Counted from the stretch's first letter, positions 1 through 9,368 are shown. The stretch is DNA of 64,000 nt from Rhizobium leguminosarum (GCF_004123835.1 NZ_MZMU01000015.1:372001-436000); one strand, 5' to 3'. Notes: generated by a model not told the origin, from the letters alone. Made by a program: numbers and translations.

Positions 1-325
1 TGCCGCGCGGATCGCGGTTATAGGCCTCGCCGGAAACCGGATCGAGGATGTCGCAGACGATGACCATGGTCGACTGGGCGAAAAACGGGTCCATATGCAC
101 CGTTTCAGTATCGGGCATCAGCACCATGTCGGACTCGTTGATGGCCTTCCAGCCGCCGATCGAGGAACCGTCGAACATCACGCCGTCAGCGAACATGTCT
201 TCATCGACGCAGACAACGTCCATCGTCACATGCTGCAGCTTGCCCTTTGGGTCGGTGAAACGCAGATCGACGAACTTTACGTCGTTCTCCTTGATCTGCT
301 TCAGAATTTCGCTTGCGGTCGCCAT
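1..325 (-). CDS. glnA: Glutamine synthetase type I, N-terminal part (runs off window)
   Basis: Ligates ammonia to glutamate with ATP; the central cytoplasmic enzyme of ammonia assimilation. Only about the first 108 residues are present. They start MATASEILKQIKENDVKFVD and include the beta-grasp segment RFTDPKGK and the motif FDGSSIGGW, both typical of GSI. The start is fixed by GGAGG just upstream of the ATG at 325. It lies 78 bases downstream of glnB on the same strand, the classical glnB-glnA operon of rhizobia. The rest of the gene lies outside the window. Confidence 0.97.
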   Translation of the reverse strand, partial: MATASEILKQIKENDVKFVDLRFTDPKGKLQHVTMDVVCVDEDMFADGVMFDGSSIGGWKAINESDMVLMPDTETVHMDPFFAQSTMVIVCDILDPVSGEAYNRDPRG

Positions 326-403
326 TAATGAGTTTCCTCCGATTTGCGATGACGGTGTAGGTCGGCGATGACGGTAACGGACTTTGCGCGATTGGCAAAG
401 TGG

Positions 404-742
404 TCAGATGGCATCGATGCCGGTCTCGCCGGTGCGGATGCGGATAACCTCTTCGACGTTGGAGACGAAGATCTTTCCATCGCCGATGCGGCCGGTCTGC
501 GCCGCCTTGCGGATCGCATCGATGACGGCCTCCGCATTCTCGTCGGCCAACACGACCTCGACTTTGACCTTCGGCAGGAAATCGACGACGTATTCAGCTC
601 CGCGGTAGAGTTCCGTGTGGCCCTTCTGACGGCCGAAACCCTTGGCTTCCGTGACCGTGATACCCTGCAGGCCAACTTCCTGAAGGGCTTCCTTCACTTC
701 GTCCAGCTTGAAAGGCTTAATGATCGCTTCGATCTTTTTCAT
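404..742 (-). CDS. glnB: Nitrogen regulatory protein PII
   Basis: A trimeric cytoplasmic signal protein that senses 2-oxoglutarate, ATP/ADP and, through uridylylation, glutamine. It controls GS adenylylation and the NtrB/NtrC system. The 112 residues match the family length exactly. The T-loop contains the uridylylated tyrosine in the context GAEYVVDFLPK, and the C-terminus carries IRTGETGIDAI. A GGAGAG element lies about 11 bases before the ATG. It is first in an operon with glnA, downstream of a sigma-54-like promoter, which fits nitrogen-starvation induction. Confidence 0.97.
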   Translation of the reverse strand: MKKIEAIIKPFKLDEVKEALQEVGLQGITVTEAKGFGRQKGHTELYRGAEYVVDFLPKVKVEVVLADENAEAVIDAIRKAAQTGRIGDGKIFVSNVEEVIRIRTGETGIDAI

Positions 743-802
743 GAGAAAATGTCTCTCCGCTTCTCTTGTTATGGCAGGAGTCTTCCCGCTCGCCGGATAT
801 GA

Positions 803-818
803 TGCAGATATCGTGCCA
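803..818 (-). promoter_or_regulatory. Sigma-54 (-24/-12) promoter of glnBA
   Basis: Read on the minus strand this is TGGCAC-GATAT-CTGCA, with the diagnostic GG and GC dinucleotides 10 bases apart, about 60-75 bases upstream of glnB. Sigma-54 control of glnBA is established in rhizobia, so the match is expected. I could not place a clear NtrC site. The remaining glnB-nnr gap (743-1086) is AT-rich and holds no convincing gene. Confidence 0.65.
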
Positions 819-1086
819 GTTTGAAATCCGTCTTCTTAAAAAAATACGAGGATTTTGCCGAAACCGCCGCGTTTGCGGGGATTTTAGTGTCGGTTTGGTG
901 GAAAATCAGCGAGAAAACTCTGTGCTTCGGTCAAAATCATATCGAAAATCCAAAAAACCATGTGTTTAAGGAGTCGCGCAGCTATGCCTCTTGAGGATGA
1001 AAATATGAGCAAATGCATAAAATATCCTCTTTTCTTTAATGTTTCAGGCGGTTGTTTTTTAGGCGTTTTTTGAATTGAATAGGCCA

Positions 1087-2559
1087 ATGAGCCAGCATCT
1101 GTCCGACCTTCTTCTCACGCCCGCCGAAATGGCCGCCGTCGATGCGGCTGCGGCCGCATCCGGCATCGACTCCTTCGGCCTGATGGAGAGGGCAGGTGCC
1201 GCGGTCGCGGCCGCTGCTCTGCGCCTTCATCCCGGAGCGTTGCGCTTCGTTGTGCTCTGCGGACCCGGCAACAATGGCGGCGACGCCTATGTCGCGGCTC
1301 GTCATCTGCAGCAGAGCGGGGCGAGGGTGGCGCTCTTGCACCTCGGCGATCCCGTTGCGCTGAAGGGTGATGCCGCCCGTGCCCGCATAGGCTGCGCGCT
1401 CAAGGGACAGCAACTTGACCTCTATCGGCCGGAACCCGGCGACGTCGTCATCGATGGCTTGTTCGGGGCAGGGCTTGGCCGCGCGGTGCCGACCGATGTG
1501 CAGGCGCTGATCGAGCGCGTCACCGAGGCCGCTATTCCCGTGCTCGCCATTGATCTGCCCTCCGGCCTTGATGGTCGCACCGGCAAGGTGCTGGGTGCTG
1601 CTTTCCGGGCCTGCAACACCATCACCTTCATGACGCGCAAGCCCGGCCATCTGCTGATGCCGGGCAGGGAGCTTTGCGGTGAATTGGAGGTTTTCGATAT
1701 CGGCATTCCCGCCCGCATCATCCGCGCTGAGGCGGGCGGCACCATTGCCGAGAATACGCCCGATGCCTGGAAGGGTGCGCTGCCGGCCGAGCAGCTGGAA
1801 ACCCACAAATACAAGCGCGGTCATCTGGTCGTCTTCTCAGGTGAGGCCGACAAGACGGGTGCAGCGCGCATGTCGGCGATCTCGGGCCTGAAGGCCGGCG
1901 CCGGCCTGGTGACGATCGCGGCCCCCCGCGCGGCGATGGCCGCCAATGCCGCGCATCTGACCGTCGTCATGCTGCATGCCATCGACGATGAGGCCGACCT
2001 CGGCGACTGGCTCTCCGACAAGCGGCTGCAGACCTTCGTCCTCGGCCCCGGTTTCGGCATCGGCGCCAAGGCGCGCGGCTTCGTCTCGGCCCTTGCCGAT
2101 CGTCATCTGGTGCTCGATGCCGACGGCATCTCCTCGTTCAAGGACGATCCGCAGCAGCTGTTTGATCTTTTCCGGGGTGAGCCGCGTCTGGTGCTGACAC
2201 CGCACGAGGGCGAATTCGCGCGGCTCTTTCCCGATATCGGCGGCGACGATACACTCGGCAAGGTGGATAAGGCTGTGGCCGCCGCCCGCCGCGCCAATGC
2301 CGCGATCATTTACAAAGGCGCCGATACCGTCATCGCCGCGCCTGACGGCCGTGCGCTCATCAATACCAACGCTCCCGTCTGGCTTGCCACCGCCGGTTCC
2401 GGCGACGTGCTTGCCGGCATCATCGGCGGCTTGCTCGCCCAGGGCCTGCCGGCCTTCGAGGCCGCGGCTGCCGGCGTGTGGCTGCACGGCGAGGCCGGCC
2501 AACGCGCCGGCAAGGGGCTGACGGCGGAGGAACTTACAGCCGAGGTATTGCCGCTTTAG
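1087..2559 (+). CDS. nnr: Bifunctional NAD(P)HX epimerase / ADP-dependent dehydratase
   Basis: Repairs hydrated NADH and NADPH: the N-terminal YjeF_N domain epimerises R- to S-NAD(P)HX and the C-terminal ribokinase-fold domain dehydrates S-NAD(P)HX using ADP. The N-terminal half has GPGNNGGDAYVAARHL. The C-terminal half has LDADGISSF, LTPHEGEFARLF and the phosphate-binding TAGSGDVLAGIIGG. At 490 residues it has the normal length of the fused bacterial enzyme. An in-frame TTG lies four codons earlier (1075), but the ATG at 1087 (MSQHLSDLLLTP) is preferred. It is transcribed divergently from glnB. Confidence 0.95.
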   Translation: MSQHLSDLLLTPAEMAAVDAAAAASGIDSFGLMERAGAAVAAAALRLHPGALRFVVLCGPGNNGGDAYVAARHLQQSGARVALLHLGDPVALKGDAARARIGCALKGQQLDLYRPEPGDVVIDGLFGAGLGRAVPTDVQALIERVTEAAIPVLAIDLPSGLDGRTGKVLGAAFRACNTITFMTRKPGHLLMPGRELCGELEVFDIGIPARIIRAEAGGTIAENTPDAWKGALPAEQLETHKYKRGHLVVFSGEADKTGAARMSAISGLKAGAGLVTIAAPRAAMAANAAHLTVVMLHAIDDEADLGDWLSDKRLQTFVLGPGFGIGAKARGFVSALADRHLVLDADGISSFKDDPQQLFDLFRGEPRLVLTPHEGEFARLFPDIGGDDTLGKVDKAVAAARRANAAIIYKGADTVIAAPDGRALINTNAPVWLATAGSGDVLAGIIGGLLAQGLPAFEAAAAGVWLHGEAGQRAGKGLTAEELTAEVLPL

Positions 2560-2763
2560 CGCCGCCGCATCCTCTTCACCTCGAACGCAGAAGCATCCGC
2601 ACTGTCCCCGACATGTCTGGCCGTGGCGCGGGCTGGGGTTGTTTTACCATTGTAAATGCGGCCGACGTATCAGTTGAATGACGGTTTTATTTCGAATTCT
2701 TAGAGCGACATCGATCAGCGATCGAATGTCCTGCGCCGAGAATCAGCAACACGCAAAACCAAA

Positions 2764-2781
2764 CTGTCATTAAAATGTTAA
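2764..2781 (+). promoter_or_regulatory. Possible Pho box upstream of pstS
   Basis: CTGTCAT-TAAA-ATGTTAA: a perfect first PhoB half-site followed, after 4 bases, by a weaker second one (4 of 7 match). It lies about 130 bases before pstS, in an otherwise featureless AT-rich stretch of the 2560-2908 gap. PhoB control of pst genes is well known in rhizobia; assignment of this site is inference. Confidence 0.45.
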
Positions 2782-2908
2782 TAAATGGAAATACTTAATG
2801 GTGTCAGGATTTCCTGTCGGCTGGACGCGGGTTCGTACGACGGGTCCTGAGCTAATCTTTTGAATTCTGATCGAAGTGCGCAGTAAACGGTTGCGAGGGG
2901 AAGCGCCG

Positions 2909-4000
2909 ATGGAACATTTTTTTCGGCAAGTCCACAGAGTGACGACCGCCGCCGCCTGCTTTGCCGGAGTTGCGGCAGTTGTCGGTTCACTCTGCATCGC
3001 TCCTGCAGCCATGGCTGAGCCCATTCGCGGCGCCGGCTCCACATTCGCAGCACCCATCATCGCGAAGTGGGCGGAAATCTACGAGAAGGCGCGGATGGAT
3101 GACGGCGACTTCAGCTCACCTGACTGGACGGTAGACTACGAACTCGTCGGTTCGCTGGCAGGTCTGATGCGCCTTGATCAGCCGGAGCTGGATTTCGCTG
3201 CGACCGATGTGCCAGTCTCCCCCGATGAGCTTTTAAAGCATGGCCGCCAGCAGTTTCCGATCGTGCTCGGCAGCGTGGCGATTGCCGTCAACCTTGACGG
3301 TATCGACAAGGGCCGTATCAACCTGACTGGCCCGCTGCTTGCGAATATCTATCTCGGTAAGATCGAATCGTGGGCTGATCCTGCCATCAAGGCGATCAAC
3401 CCGGAGATCAGCCTTCCCGATCAGAAAATCAGCCCGGTTACCCGCAAGGACGGATCAGGCACCACCTTCATGTTTACCGAATTCCTGTCCTCGGCAAGCC
3501 CGGAATGGAAGGCGGCACATGGAGCGGATACGCTGATCGCCTGGCCTGTTGGGACGAGTGTCGAGGGAACCGGAGATCTCATTCGCGCGGTGCAGGCAAC
3601 CAAGGGGGCGATCGCCTATGCCGATTTTGGCCAGGTCGAGCGTGCAAACCTGCCCTATGCCGCTGTTCAGAACAAATCGGGCCAGTTTGTAAAACCGGGA
3701 CCGGATGGTGTGCGGGCTGCCGCCAGCACTGCCTCATGGGATGAAGCGAAAGATTTTTCGGTGTCGCTCACGGATCAACCGGGAGAGGCGGCCTATCCGA
3801 TCAGCGGGGCGACATTTGCGGTCGTTCCAATGACGGGACAGGCGCCCAATCGCTATCGCCGCGTACATGATTTTTTTCGTCTGGCGTTCGAGACAGGCAG
3901 TAAGGACGCCGAAGCGCTGGGCTATGTGCCTTTGCCGCCGCAGCTCGTCAGTCAGATCGTCAAATACTGGCTGAAGCAGGATGCATCCACGAGCCAGTAA
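2909..4000 (+). CDS. pstS: Phosphate ABC transporter substrate-binding protein (orphan PstS)
   Basis: A periplasmic phosphate-binding protein. After a signal peptide (residues about 1-34, ending PAAMA) it starts PIRGAGSTFAAPIIAKW, the canonical PstS phosphate-loop region. It also has VTRKDGSGTTFMFTEF and the late KDAEALGYVPLPPQLV typical of PstS. The ATG at 2909 is preferred over an upstream in-frame GTG at 2876 because GAGGGG lies just before it and the signal peptide starts cleanly there. No pstC, pstA or pstB follows; the next gene is a Na+/phosphate cotransporter, so PstS may serve a distant Pst system or act as a sensor (inference). Confidence 0.9.
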   Translation: MEHFFRQVHRVTTAAACFAGVAAVVGSLCIAPAAMAEPIRGAGSTFAAPIIAKWAEIYEKARMDDGDFSSPDWTVDYELVGSLAGLMRLDQPELDFAATDVPVSPDELLKHGRQQFPIVLGSVAIAVNLDGIDKGRINLTGPLLANIYLGKIESWADPAIKAINPEISLPDQKISPVTRKDGSGTTFMFTEFLSSASPEWKAAHGADTLIAWPVGTSVEGTGDLIRAVQATKGAIAYADFGQVERANLPYAAVQNKSGQFVKPGPDGVRAAASTASWDEAKDFSVSLTDQPGEAAYPISGATFAVVPMTGQAPNRYRRVHDFFRLAFETGSKDAEALGYVPLPPQLVSQIVKYWLKQDASTSQ

Positions 4001-4018
4001 TTCGTTCGGGCGCATACG

Positions 4019-4039
4019 CGGTCGGGACATCCCCGACCG
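4019..4039 (+). other. Intergenic hairpin between pstS and the Na+/Pi cotransporter
   Basis: CGGTCGGG-ACATC-CCCGACCG, an 8-bp perfect stem with a 5-base loop, 18 bases after the pstS stop. No T-run follows, so it is more likely an mRNA-stabilising or attenuating element than a full terminator. Confidence 0.4.
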
Positions 4040-4112
4040 TATGAAATCGGGCATGTCAGACGCGGGGGCGTCGTTGAAGCGCGCCATTTCGGCGCCAAGG
4101 GGGTAAGGCGTA

Positions 4113-5846
4113 ATGAACATCGACATTTTCAAGGATATTCTTGTGCCTGTTATCGGCGGGCTGGGGATATTCATGCTCGGTCTGGAGTTCATGTCGAACG
4201 GCATCCAGGCACTTTCCGTCAACAAGATGCGCGCATTTCTCGCGAGAGCTGCAGGCACGCCCATCAAGGGCGTCATCGCGGGGACGCTCATCACCGGCGT
4301 CATCCAGTCATCGACGGCAATGACGGTCATGGTCGTCGGCCTCGTCAATGCCGGCGTTGTCGGATTGCGTCCGGCGATCAGCGTCATCATGGGCGCCAAC
4401 GTCGGAACGACGCTCGGAAACGGCCTGATCGCCTTGCCGCTGGGTCCTCTTGGCCTGATCTTTGCCGGCGTTTTTTCGCTGGTCTACTGCTTTGCCAAAA
4501 GCGAGCGGATCCGCAACGTCGCGCTTGCCTGCATGGGCTTCGCGCTGATTTTCTACGGTCTCAATCTGATGACCGGCGGCCTTCGGCCGCTGCGCAACAT
4601 ACCGGAGGTCATGGACGTTCTGTCGACGCTGACCGCCGACTCCTATTACAACCTGATCAAGTGCGTGCTGATCGCCGCCGGCGTCACCGCGATGATCCAC
4701 TCCTCGTCGGCGACGATCGGTATCGTCATGGGGCTCGGCGCGGCCGGTGTCCTTGACTGGACGACGGCGGTTGCCTTCTCGCTGGGTGCGGATCTCGGAA
4801 CCACGATCACCTCCTGGATTGCCTCGCTCAATCTGTCGAAGAACGCCAAACGCGCTGCCTACGCCCATATGTCCTTCAACATTATCGGCGTCTGCATCAC
4901 GGTGCCCTTGTTCTTCGTCTCGATCGACGTTCTGGCATGGGCGATGCAGTGGTTCGGCGGCGATCCCGGCGTTCCGGTCGTGGTCGAGGGCAAGGAGACA
5001 TTTCCGCTGGTTCCGGTCGCTGTCGGTCTCTACTCAACCTTCTTCAACGTCTTCAACACGGCGCTGCTATTTCCCTTCGTCAGCGTCTTCGAACGTGTCT
5101 TGTCGCGCATCGGCCGTACCGACGCCGAGGATGTGGAAGATTATTCGACGCCGAAATTCCTCGACCGCAGGCTCACAAGCGACTTCGCGCGGGCCGTTCC
5201 GGCCGTCCAGCAGGAGACCGCGCGTCATCTGCAGGCCGGCGCGATGTTCCTGGATATTGCCCGATCCGCCAAGTCGGCGCCATCAGATCCGGGCGAACAC
5301 TATCTTGCCACCGATATCCTCAGCCGTGACATTCGCGATTATACCGCATCGCTGATGAAGGAGGATCTGCCTTACGAACAACTCGATCTGGTCGCCAGCT
5401 TGATCGAGGAGGCGGATTTCACCGCTGCGTTGACGGAATCGATGCATCAGGTCGCGCGGCGCGTGAAGCGTGAAAAATTCAGCGAGCCCGCGTTGGCGAT
5501 CGTCAATCTGGCACTGAGCAAGCTCGATGCCTCTTTGCAGGATATCTTGCCCGACTATGGCGTGGTTCGTCCCTCCATGCCGGCCGGCCATGTCAGCCTT
5601 CCCAATGTCACCGAACTGCGGGAACAGACACTGGCACTTGGCCCGAATGCCGGAGCGGCCGAACGCGGCACGATCCTGGCGCTTCTCGGCTCGGTCGAGC
5701 GCGCGGAGATCCTGATCCGCCGCATCGACGAGGAGCGCAAATCCGTGAACCGGCAGAGCGTTTTGTCGCGGGTTTCGCAGAAACGGGAACGGCAGGCACG
5801 TCCTCCGCTGGACGAGGGCGGGTTGAGCCCGATGCCGGCTGAATAA
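4113..5846 (+). CDS. Na+/phosphate cotransporter (NptA/YjbB type) with PhoU-like tail
   Basis: An inner-membrane sodium-dependent phosphate transporter. The membrane part (about residues 1-310) carries the two inverted Na_Pi_cotrans repeats with the signature serines in GVIQSSTAMTVMV and MIHSSSATIGIVMGLG, and GANVGTTLG / GADLGTTIT after each. The C-terminal 250 residues are soluble and helical (SDFARAVPAVQQETARHL onward), as in family members with a PhoU-like domain. 577 residues is normal for this type. A GGGGGTAAGG element precedes the ATG. It follows pstS by 112 bases, suggesting a phosphate-related unit. Confidence 0.93.
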   Translation: MNIDIFKDILVPVIGGLGIFMLGLEFMSNGIQALSVNKMRAFLARAAGTPIKGVIAGTLITGVIQSSTAMTVMVVGLVNAGVVGLRPAISVIMGANVGTTLGNGLIALPLGPLGLIFAGVFSLVYCFAKSERIRNVALACMGFALIFYGLNLMTGGLRPLRNIPEVMDVLSTLTADSYYNLIKCVLIAAGVTAMIHSSSATIGIVMGLGAAGVLDWTTAVAFSLGADLGTTITSWIASLNLSKNAKRAAYAHMSFNIIGVCITVPLFFVSIDVLAWAMQWFGGDPGVPVVVEGKETFPLVPVAVGLYSTFFNVFNTALLFPFVSVFERVLSRIGRTDAEDVEDYSTPKFLDRRLTSDFARAVPAVQQETARHLQAGAMFLDIARSAKSAPSDPGEHYLATDILSRDIRDYTASLMKEDLPYEQLDLVASLIEEADFTAALTESMHQVARRVKREKFSEPALAIVNLALSKLDASLQDILPDYGVVRPSMPAGHVSLPNVTELREQTLALGPNAGAAERGTILALLGSVERAEILIRRIDEERKSVNRQSVLSRVSQKRERQARPPLDEGGLSPMPAE

Positions 5847-5960
5847 CGGCCATTGTCGTCGCAATACTTGCGTGGCATCTTCCCGCCGGAGGATGCCACG
5901 TCTCGTTGACGGGCTTTCCGCTTTTCACTGCGCAAGTCTGTCTTCCCGACGGAGGCTCGA

Positions 5961-6980
5961 ATGAGTGTTGGCCTGATCGCCCTTCTTGATGATATCGCGG
6001 CCCTGGCCAAGGTGGCTGCGGCGTCGCTCGACGATATCGCCGGCCAGGCTGCCAAGGCCGGCGCGAAAGCCGCCGGCGTCGTCATTGACGATGCGGCAGT
6101 CACGCCCCGCTACGTCACCGGATTTTCGGCAGCGCGCGAATTGCCGATCATCGGCAAGATCGCGCTCGGCTCGCTGAAGAACAAGCTTCTGATCCTGCTT
6201 CCCGCAGCACTGATCCTGAGCCTTGTCGCACCGCAGGCGATCACGCCGCTGCTGATGATCGGCGGATTTTATCTCTGCTACGAGGGTGTGGAAAAAGTCT
6301 ACGCACTGGTGCTGCCGCATGCAGCTCACGCCCATGAAACGGCACTCGAGACGACAAGCCTCGATGCCAAATCGGTAGAAGACGAAAAGGTCGCCGGTGC
6401 GATCAAAACGGATTTCATCCTGTCGGCCGAAATCATGGCGATTACGCTCGCCACGGTGCCGTCAGGCAGCATGTTCACGCAGGCCCTCATCCTTGCCGTC
6501 GTTGGACTGGGCATCACGGTCCTGGTCTATGGCGGCGTGGCGCTTATCGTGAAGGCCGATGATCTCGGTCTGATGCTGGCGCGTGTGCGGACGGCATCTG
6601 CGATGGGCGCCTTCTTCCGTGCGATCGGAAAGGGGCTTGTCACAGGCATGCCTTATTTTCTGAAAGTGCTCGGCATTGTCGGAACGGCCGCCATGATCTG
6701 GGTCGGCGGCGGCATCATCGTTCACGGCCTCGAAGCCTATGGTATCGGCGGCCCTGCGCATCTGATCCATGATGCCGGCGAGGCGACGGCGCATGCCATT
6801 CCCGTTCTGCCATCCGTGCTGCGCTGGATCGTCGAGGCCGCGGGAGCGGGCATCGTCGGTATCGTCGCTGGCTTGATCGCAATTCCCGTCGCAAGCTACG
6901 CCGTCTCGCCGATATGGCGGTACCTCAAATCGCTCCTGCCGCGCCGCCGGAAAGAGGCGCTGGCGGACGGCAAGAAATGA
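5961..6980 (+). CDS. DUF808 family inner-membrane protein (YedI-like)
   Basis: A multi-pass membrane protein of unknown function. The N-terminus SVGLIALLDDIAALAKVAA and the block PLLMIGGFYLCYEGVEKV are hallmark DUF808/YedI sequences. At 339 residues it is of normal length, with hydrophobic segments around residues 80-115, 160-200, 230-265 and 285-320 and a basic C-terminus. A GACGGAGG element lies 10 bases before the ATG. It follows the phosphate cotransporter by 114 bases on the same strand; whether it is cotranscribed is unclear. No biochemical role is established. Confidence 0.9.
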   Translation: MSVGLIALLDDIAALAKVAAASLDDIAGQAAKAGAKAAGVVIDDAAVTPRYVTGFSAARELPIIGKIALGSLKNKLLILLPAALILSLVAPQAITPLLMIGGFYLCYEGVEKVYALVLPHAAHAHETALETTSLDAKSVEDEKVAGAIKTDFILSAEIMAITLATVPSGSMFTQALILAVVGLGITVLVYGGVALIVKADDLGLMLARVRTASAMGAFFRAIGKGLVTGMPYFLKVLGIVGTAAMIWVGGGIIVHGLEAYGIGGPAHLIHDAGEATAHAIPVLPSVLRWIVEAAGAGIVGIVAGLIAIPVASYAVSPIWRYLKSLLPRRRKEALADGKK

Positions 6981-7007
6981 AGCCAGACTCCATCGACGAG
7001 CAAGGCG

Positions 7008-7973
7008 TCATATCCAGCGGGCGCGCTTGAAACGGATGAAAAGTGCGATGCACATGACAGCGATGACTGCCAAAACGACAAAATAGCCGTAGCTGGTTTT
7101 CAGCTCGGGCATATTGTCGAAATTCATGCCGTAAATGCCGGCGATCGCCGTCGGAACAGCGAGAATGGCGGCCCAGGCCGCCAGTTGCCGTGTGATTGTG
7201 CCCTGTCTTTGCTGTTCAATCAGATTGCTCGCTTCGAAAACCGATGTGATCACGTCGCGTAAGCTTGCAACCATCGTCTCGACACGGTGCATGTGCTGAA
7301 GCGCATCGCGGAAATAGGGCTTCGCTTCCTTGTCAAGCGACGGCAGGTCGAGATGGTAGAGCTTGCCGCAAAGGTCCAGCATCGCATCCAGCACCCGCTG
7401 AAACAGAATGACTTCCCGGCGCAACCTGAAAATGCGGGCGATCTGGCTGCGGTCGAGAAACGCATCGAGCATTTTTCGTTCCATATCGAGAACGGAATCC
7501 TCGATCGTGCGCACGATGGGAAGATAGCCGTCGATAATGAAATCGAGAATGGCATGCAGAATGTAGTCGGTGCCATGGCAGAGCGTCTGCGGCGATGTCT
7601 CCAGCCGGCCGCGCAGCTCTCCGTGCCCGCGCTCCGACCCATTGCGGACGGTGATGATATAACGCTTGCCGACGAAAATTGCGGTTTCCCCGTAGGTGAT
7701 ATGGTCCCCCTCGAGCTGTGCCGTCTTTGCGATGACGAACAACTGGTCGTCATAAACGCTGAGCTTCGGCATCTGCAAAGAGCTGAGCGCATCGGCGATC
7801 GAGAGTTCGTGAAGGCCAAAACGGCCTTGCAGCAACAGGAGCTCGTCCCGGCTAGGCTTGTGCAGCCCGATCCAGATGAATTCGTTATCCGTCGCCGGAA
7901 TGGAGGCCGCCTCGAAAGGGACAGCCTCGACCCGCCGTCCGTTGCGATAGAGATAGGATGCGGCAACGCTCAT
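7008..7973 (-). CDS. corA: CorA-family divalent cation transporter
   Basis: A pentameric Mg2+/Co2+ (or Zn2+) channel of the inner membrane. The large cytoplasmic N-terminal domain is followed by the signature IAGIYGMNFDNMPE at residue about 280, with the GMN selectivity motif, between the two C-terminal membrane helices; the protein ends in basic FKRARWI. 321 residues is normal. It is convergent with the DUF808 gene, 27 bases away. The substrate cannot be told from sequence alone. Confidence 0.95.
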   Translation of the reverse strand: MSVAASYLYRNGRRVEAVPFEAASIPATDNEFIWIGLHKPSRDELLLLQGRFGLHELSIADALSSLQMPKLSVYDDQLFVIAKTAQLEGDHITYGETAIFVGKRYIITVRNGSERGHGELRGRLETSPQTLCHGTDYILHAILDFIIDGYLPIVRTIEDSVLDMERKMLDAFLDRSQIARIFRLRREVILFQRVLDAMLDLCGKLYHLDLPSLDKEAKPYFRDALQHMHRVETMVASLRDVITSVFEASNLIEQQRQGTITRQLAAWAAILAVPTAIAGIYGMNFDNMPELKTSYGYFVVLAVIAVMCIALFIRFKRARWI

Positions 7974-8075
7974 GCGGGCTCCCAGGTTACCACGATCATG
8001 ATGCCCTCATGGAGTGCGTGACTGACGATGTGATACCCACAATGTTACGATCCTTTTGTGACTATCCAGCCCGGC

Positions 8076-8882
8076 CTATTTCGCCAGCGCCTGCTGCAGG
8101 GCGATCGCCCCGTGCGGCGCATTGACTTTGCCCTCATGGATCATGAAGGCGAAGACGTCGCGCGGCTCGGTCTTCACCTTGCGATCTGCATCGATCAGCG
8201 GCAGATCATCAGGAACCTTGCCTTCGGCCCAGGTTTCCAGCCGGTCTGCCCAGGCCTTCAGGTCCTTTTCCGGGTAGCAGGTCGGAATATCGTCCGAGCC
8301 CTTCTGCAGCCGCGCATAGACGAAATCGGCCGTCACGTCGGAGATCATCGGATATTCGAAATGTTCGGCGCAGACCGGCGCCACGCCGTATTTCGCCAGC
8401 AGCGCCACGAACTCCGGCACCTTGAAGGAATCGTGCCGTACCTCGACCACGTGGCGGAGCGCCAACCCGTCCTGTTTTGCCGGCAGCAGCTTCAGGAAGG
8501 CTTCGAAATCGTCTGCATCGAACCTCTTCGTCGGCGCGAACTGCCACAGCAGCGGCCCGAGATGATCGCCGAGTTCGCTGATGCCCGATGACAGGAACCG
8601 CTCCATCGATTCACCGGCTTCTGCAAGCACCCGCCGATTGGTGACGAAACGCGTCGCCTTCAGCGAAAAGATGAAACCCTCGGGCACATCCGCCGCCCAT
8701 TTGGCGAAGACCGCGGGCTTCTGCGTGCTGTAATAGGTACCGTTGACCTCGATGACCTTCAGCTGGCGACTGGCGTAATTCAGCTCGTCCTTCTGCTTCA
8801 GGTCATCGGGAAAGAAATGCCCGCGCCAGGGCTCGAAGGTCCAGCCGCCGATGCCGGTGCGGATAGTGCCGGATTTCGTCAT
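8076..8882 (-). CDS. DUF72 family protein (YecE-like TIM barrel)
   Basis: A cytoplasmic protein of unknown biochemical function. The N-terminus RTGIGGWTFEPWRGHFFP and the segment LKVIEVNGTYYSTQKP are diagnostic for DUF72; FIFSLKATRFVTN and the C-terminal FAFMIHEGKVNAP support it. 268 residues is the usual length. An AGGACGAC element precedes the ATG. It is the third gene after uvrA and a GNAT gene (24-base gap), so it may be cotranscribed with a DNA-repair gene. Confidence 0.9.
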   Translation of the reverse strand: MTKSGTIRTGIGGWTFEPWRGHFFPDDLKQKDELNYASRQLKVIEVNGTYYSTQKPAVFAKWAADVPEGFIFSLKATRFVTNRRVLAEAGESMERFLSSGISELGDHLGPLLWQFAPTKRFDADDFEAFLKLLPAKQDGLALRHVVEVRHDSFKVPEFVALLAKYGVAPVCAEHFEYPMISDVTADFVYARLQKGSDDIPTCYPEKDLKAWADRLETWAEGKVPDDLPLIDADRKVKTEPRDVFAFMIHEGKVNAPHGAIALQQALAK

Positions 8883-8906
8883 GTCGTCCTCCCCATTCGC
8901 AGCCGC

Positions 8907-9368
8907 TCAGGCCGCATTGATCTCTTTGGTCATGTCGACGAGTGTCCATCCTGGCCGATAAGGGTTCGGCCGGCGACCCGTTTCCTGAAACCCGAAGGCG
9001 CTGTAGAGCGCGATGTTCCGCTCCATCCGCACATTCGTGTAGAGCCGGATCTCCGGCGCGGCCCATTCCCGCGCCTTGCCTTCCAGCCAGCGCAGCATCG
9101 CCAGCCCATGCCCGGCACCCTGAAAGGCCGGCGAGACCGCGATGCTGAACAGCATGAGGTGATCGGAATGCTGCTCGACGACCACCAGGCCGGCCGTTTG
9201 CCCGCCGATCTCGCGCAGCCAGACCTCGCCGCGTTCGATCCGCGGCGTGTAATCCTCCGTCACCGGTATCGGCGGAACGCCGAAAAGTTCGCTATAGGGC
9301 CGGTAGGCGGCTGTTGTCAGCGTCGCGATCGTTTCCAGATCATCGGGCGACGCTGGCCTCATCGTCAT
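8907..9368 (-). CDS. GNAT-family N-acetyltransferase
   Basis: Transfers an acetyl group from acetyl-CoA to an unknown amine. The acetyl-CoA-binding region reads VSPAFQGAGHGLAMLRWLE and the C-terminal half has the NIALYSAFGFQETGRR motif common in GNATs. 153 residues is typical. Its ATG overlaps the uvrA stop by four bases (ATGA, 9365-9368), implying translational coupling to uvrA and therefore probable SOS co-induction through the upstream LexA box (inference). Confidence 0.9.
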   Translation of the reverse strand: MTMRPASPDDLETIATLTTAAYRPYSELFGVPPIPVTEDYTPRIERGEVWLREIGGQTAGLVVVEQHSDHLMLFSIAVSPAFQGAGHGLAMLRWLEGKAREWAAPEIRLYTNVRMERNIALYSAFGFQETGRRPNPYRPGWTLVDMTKEINAA

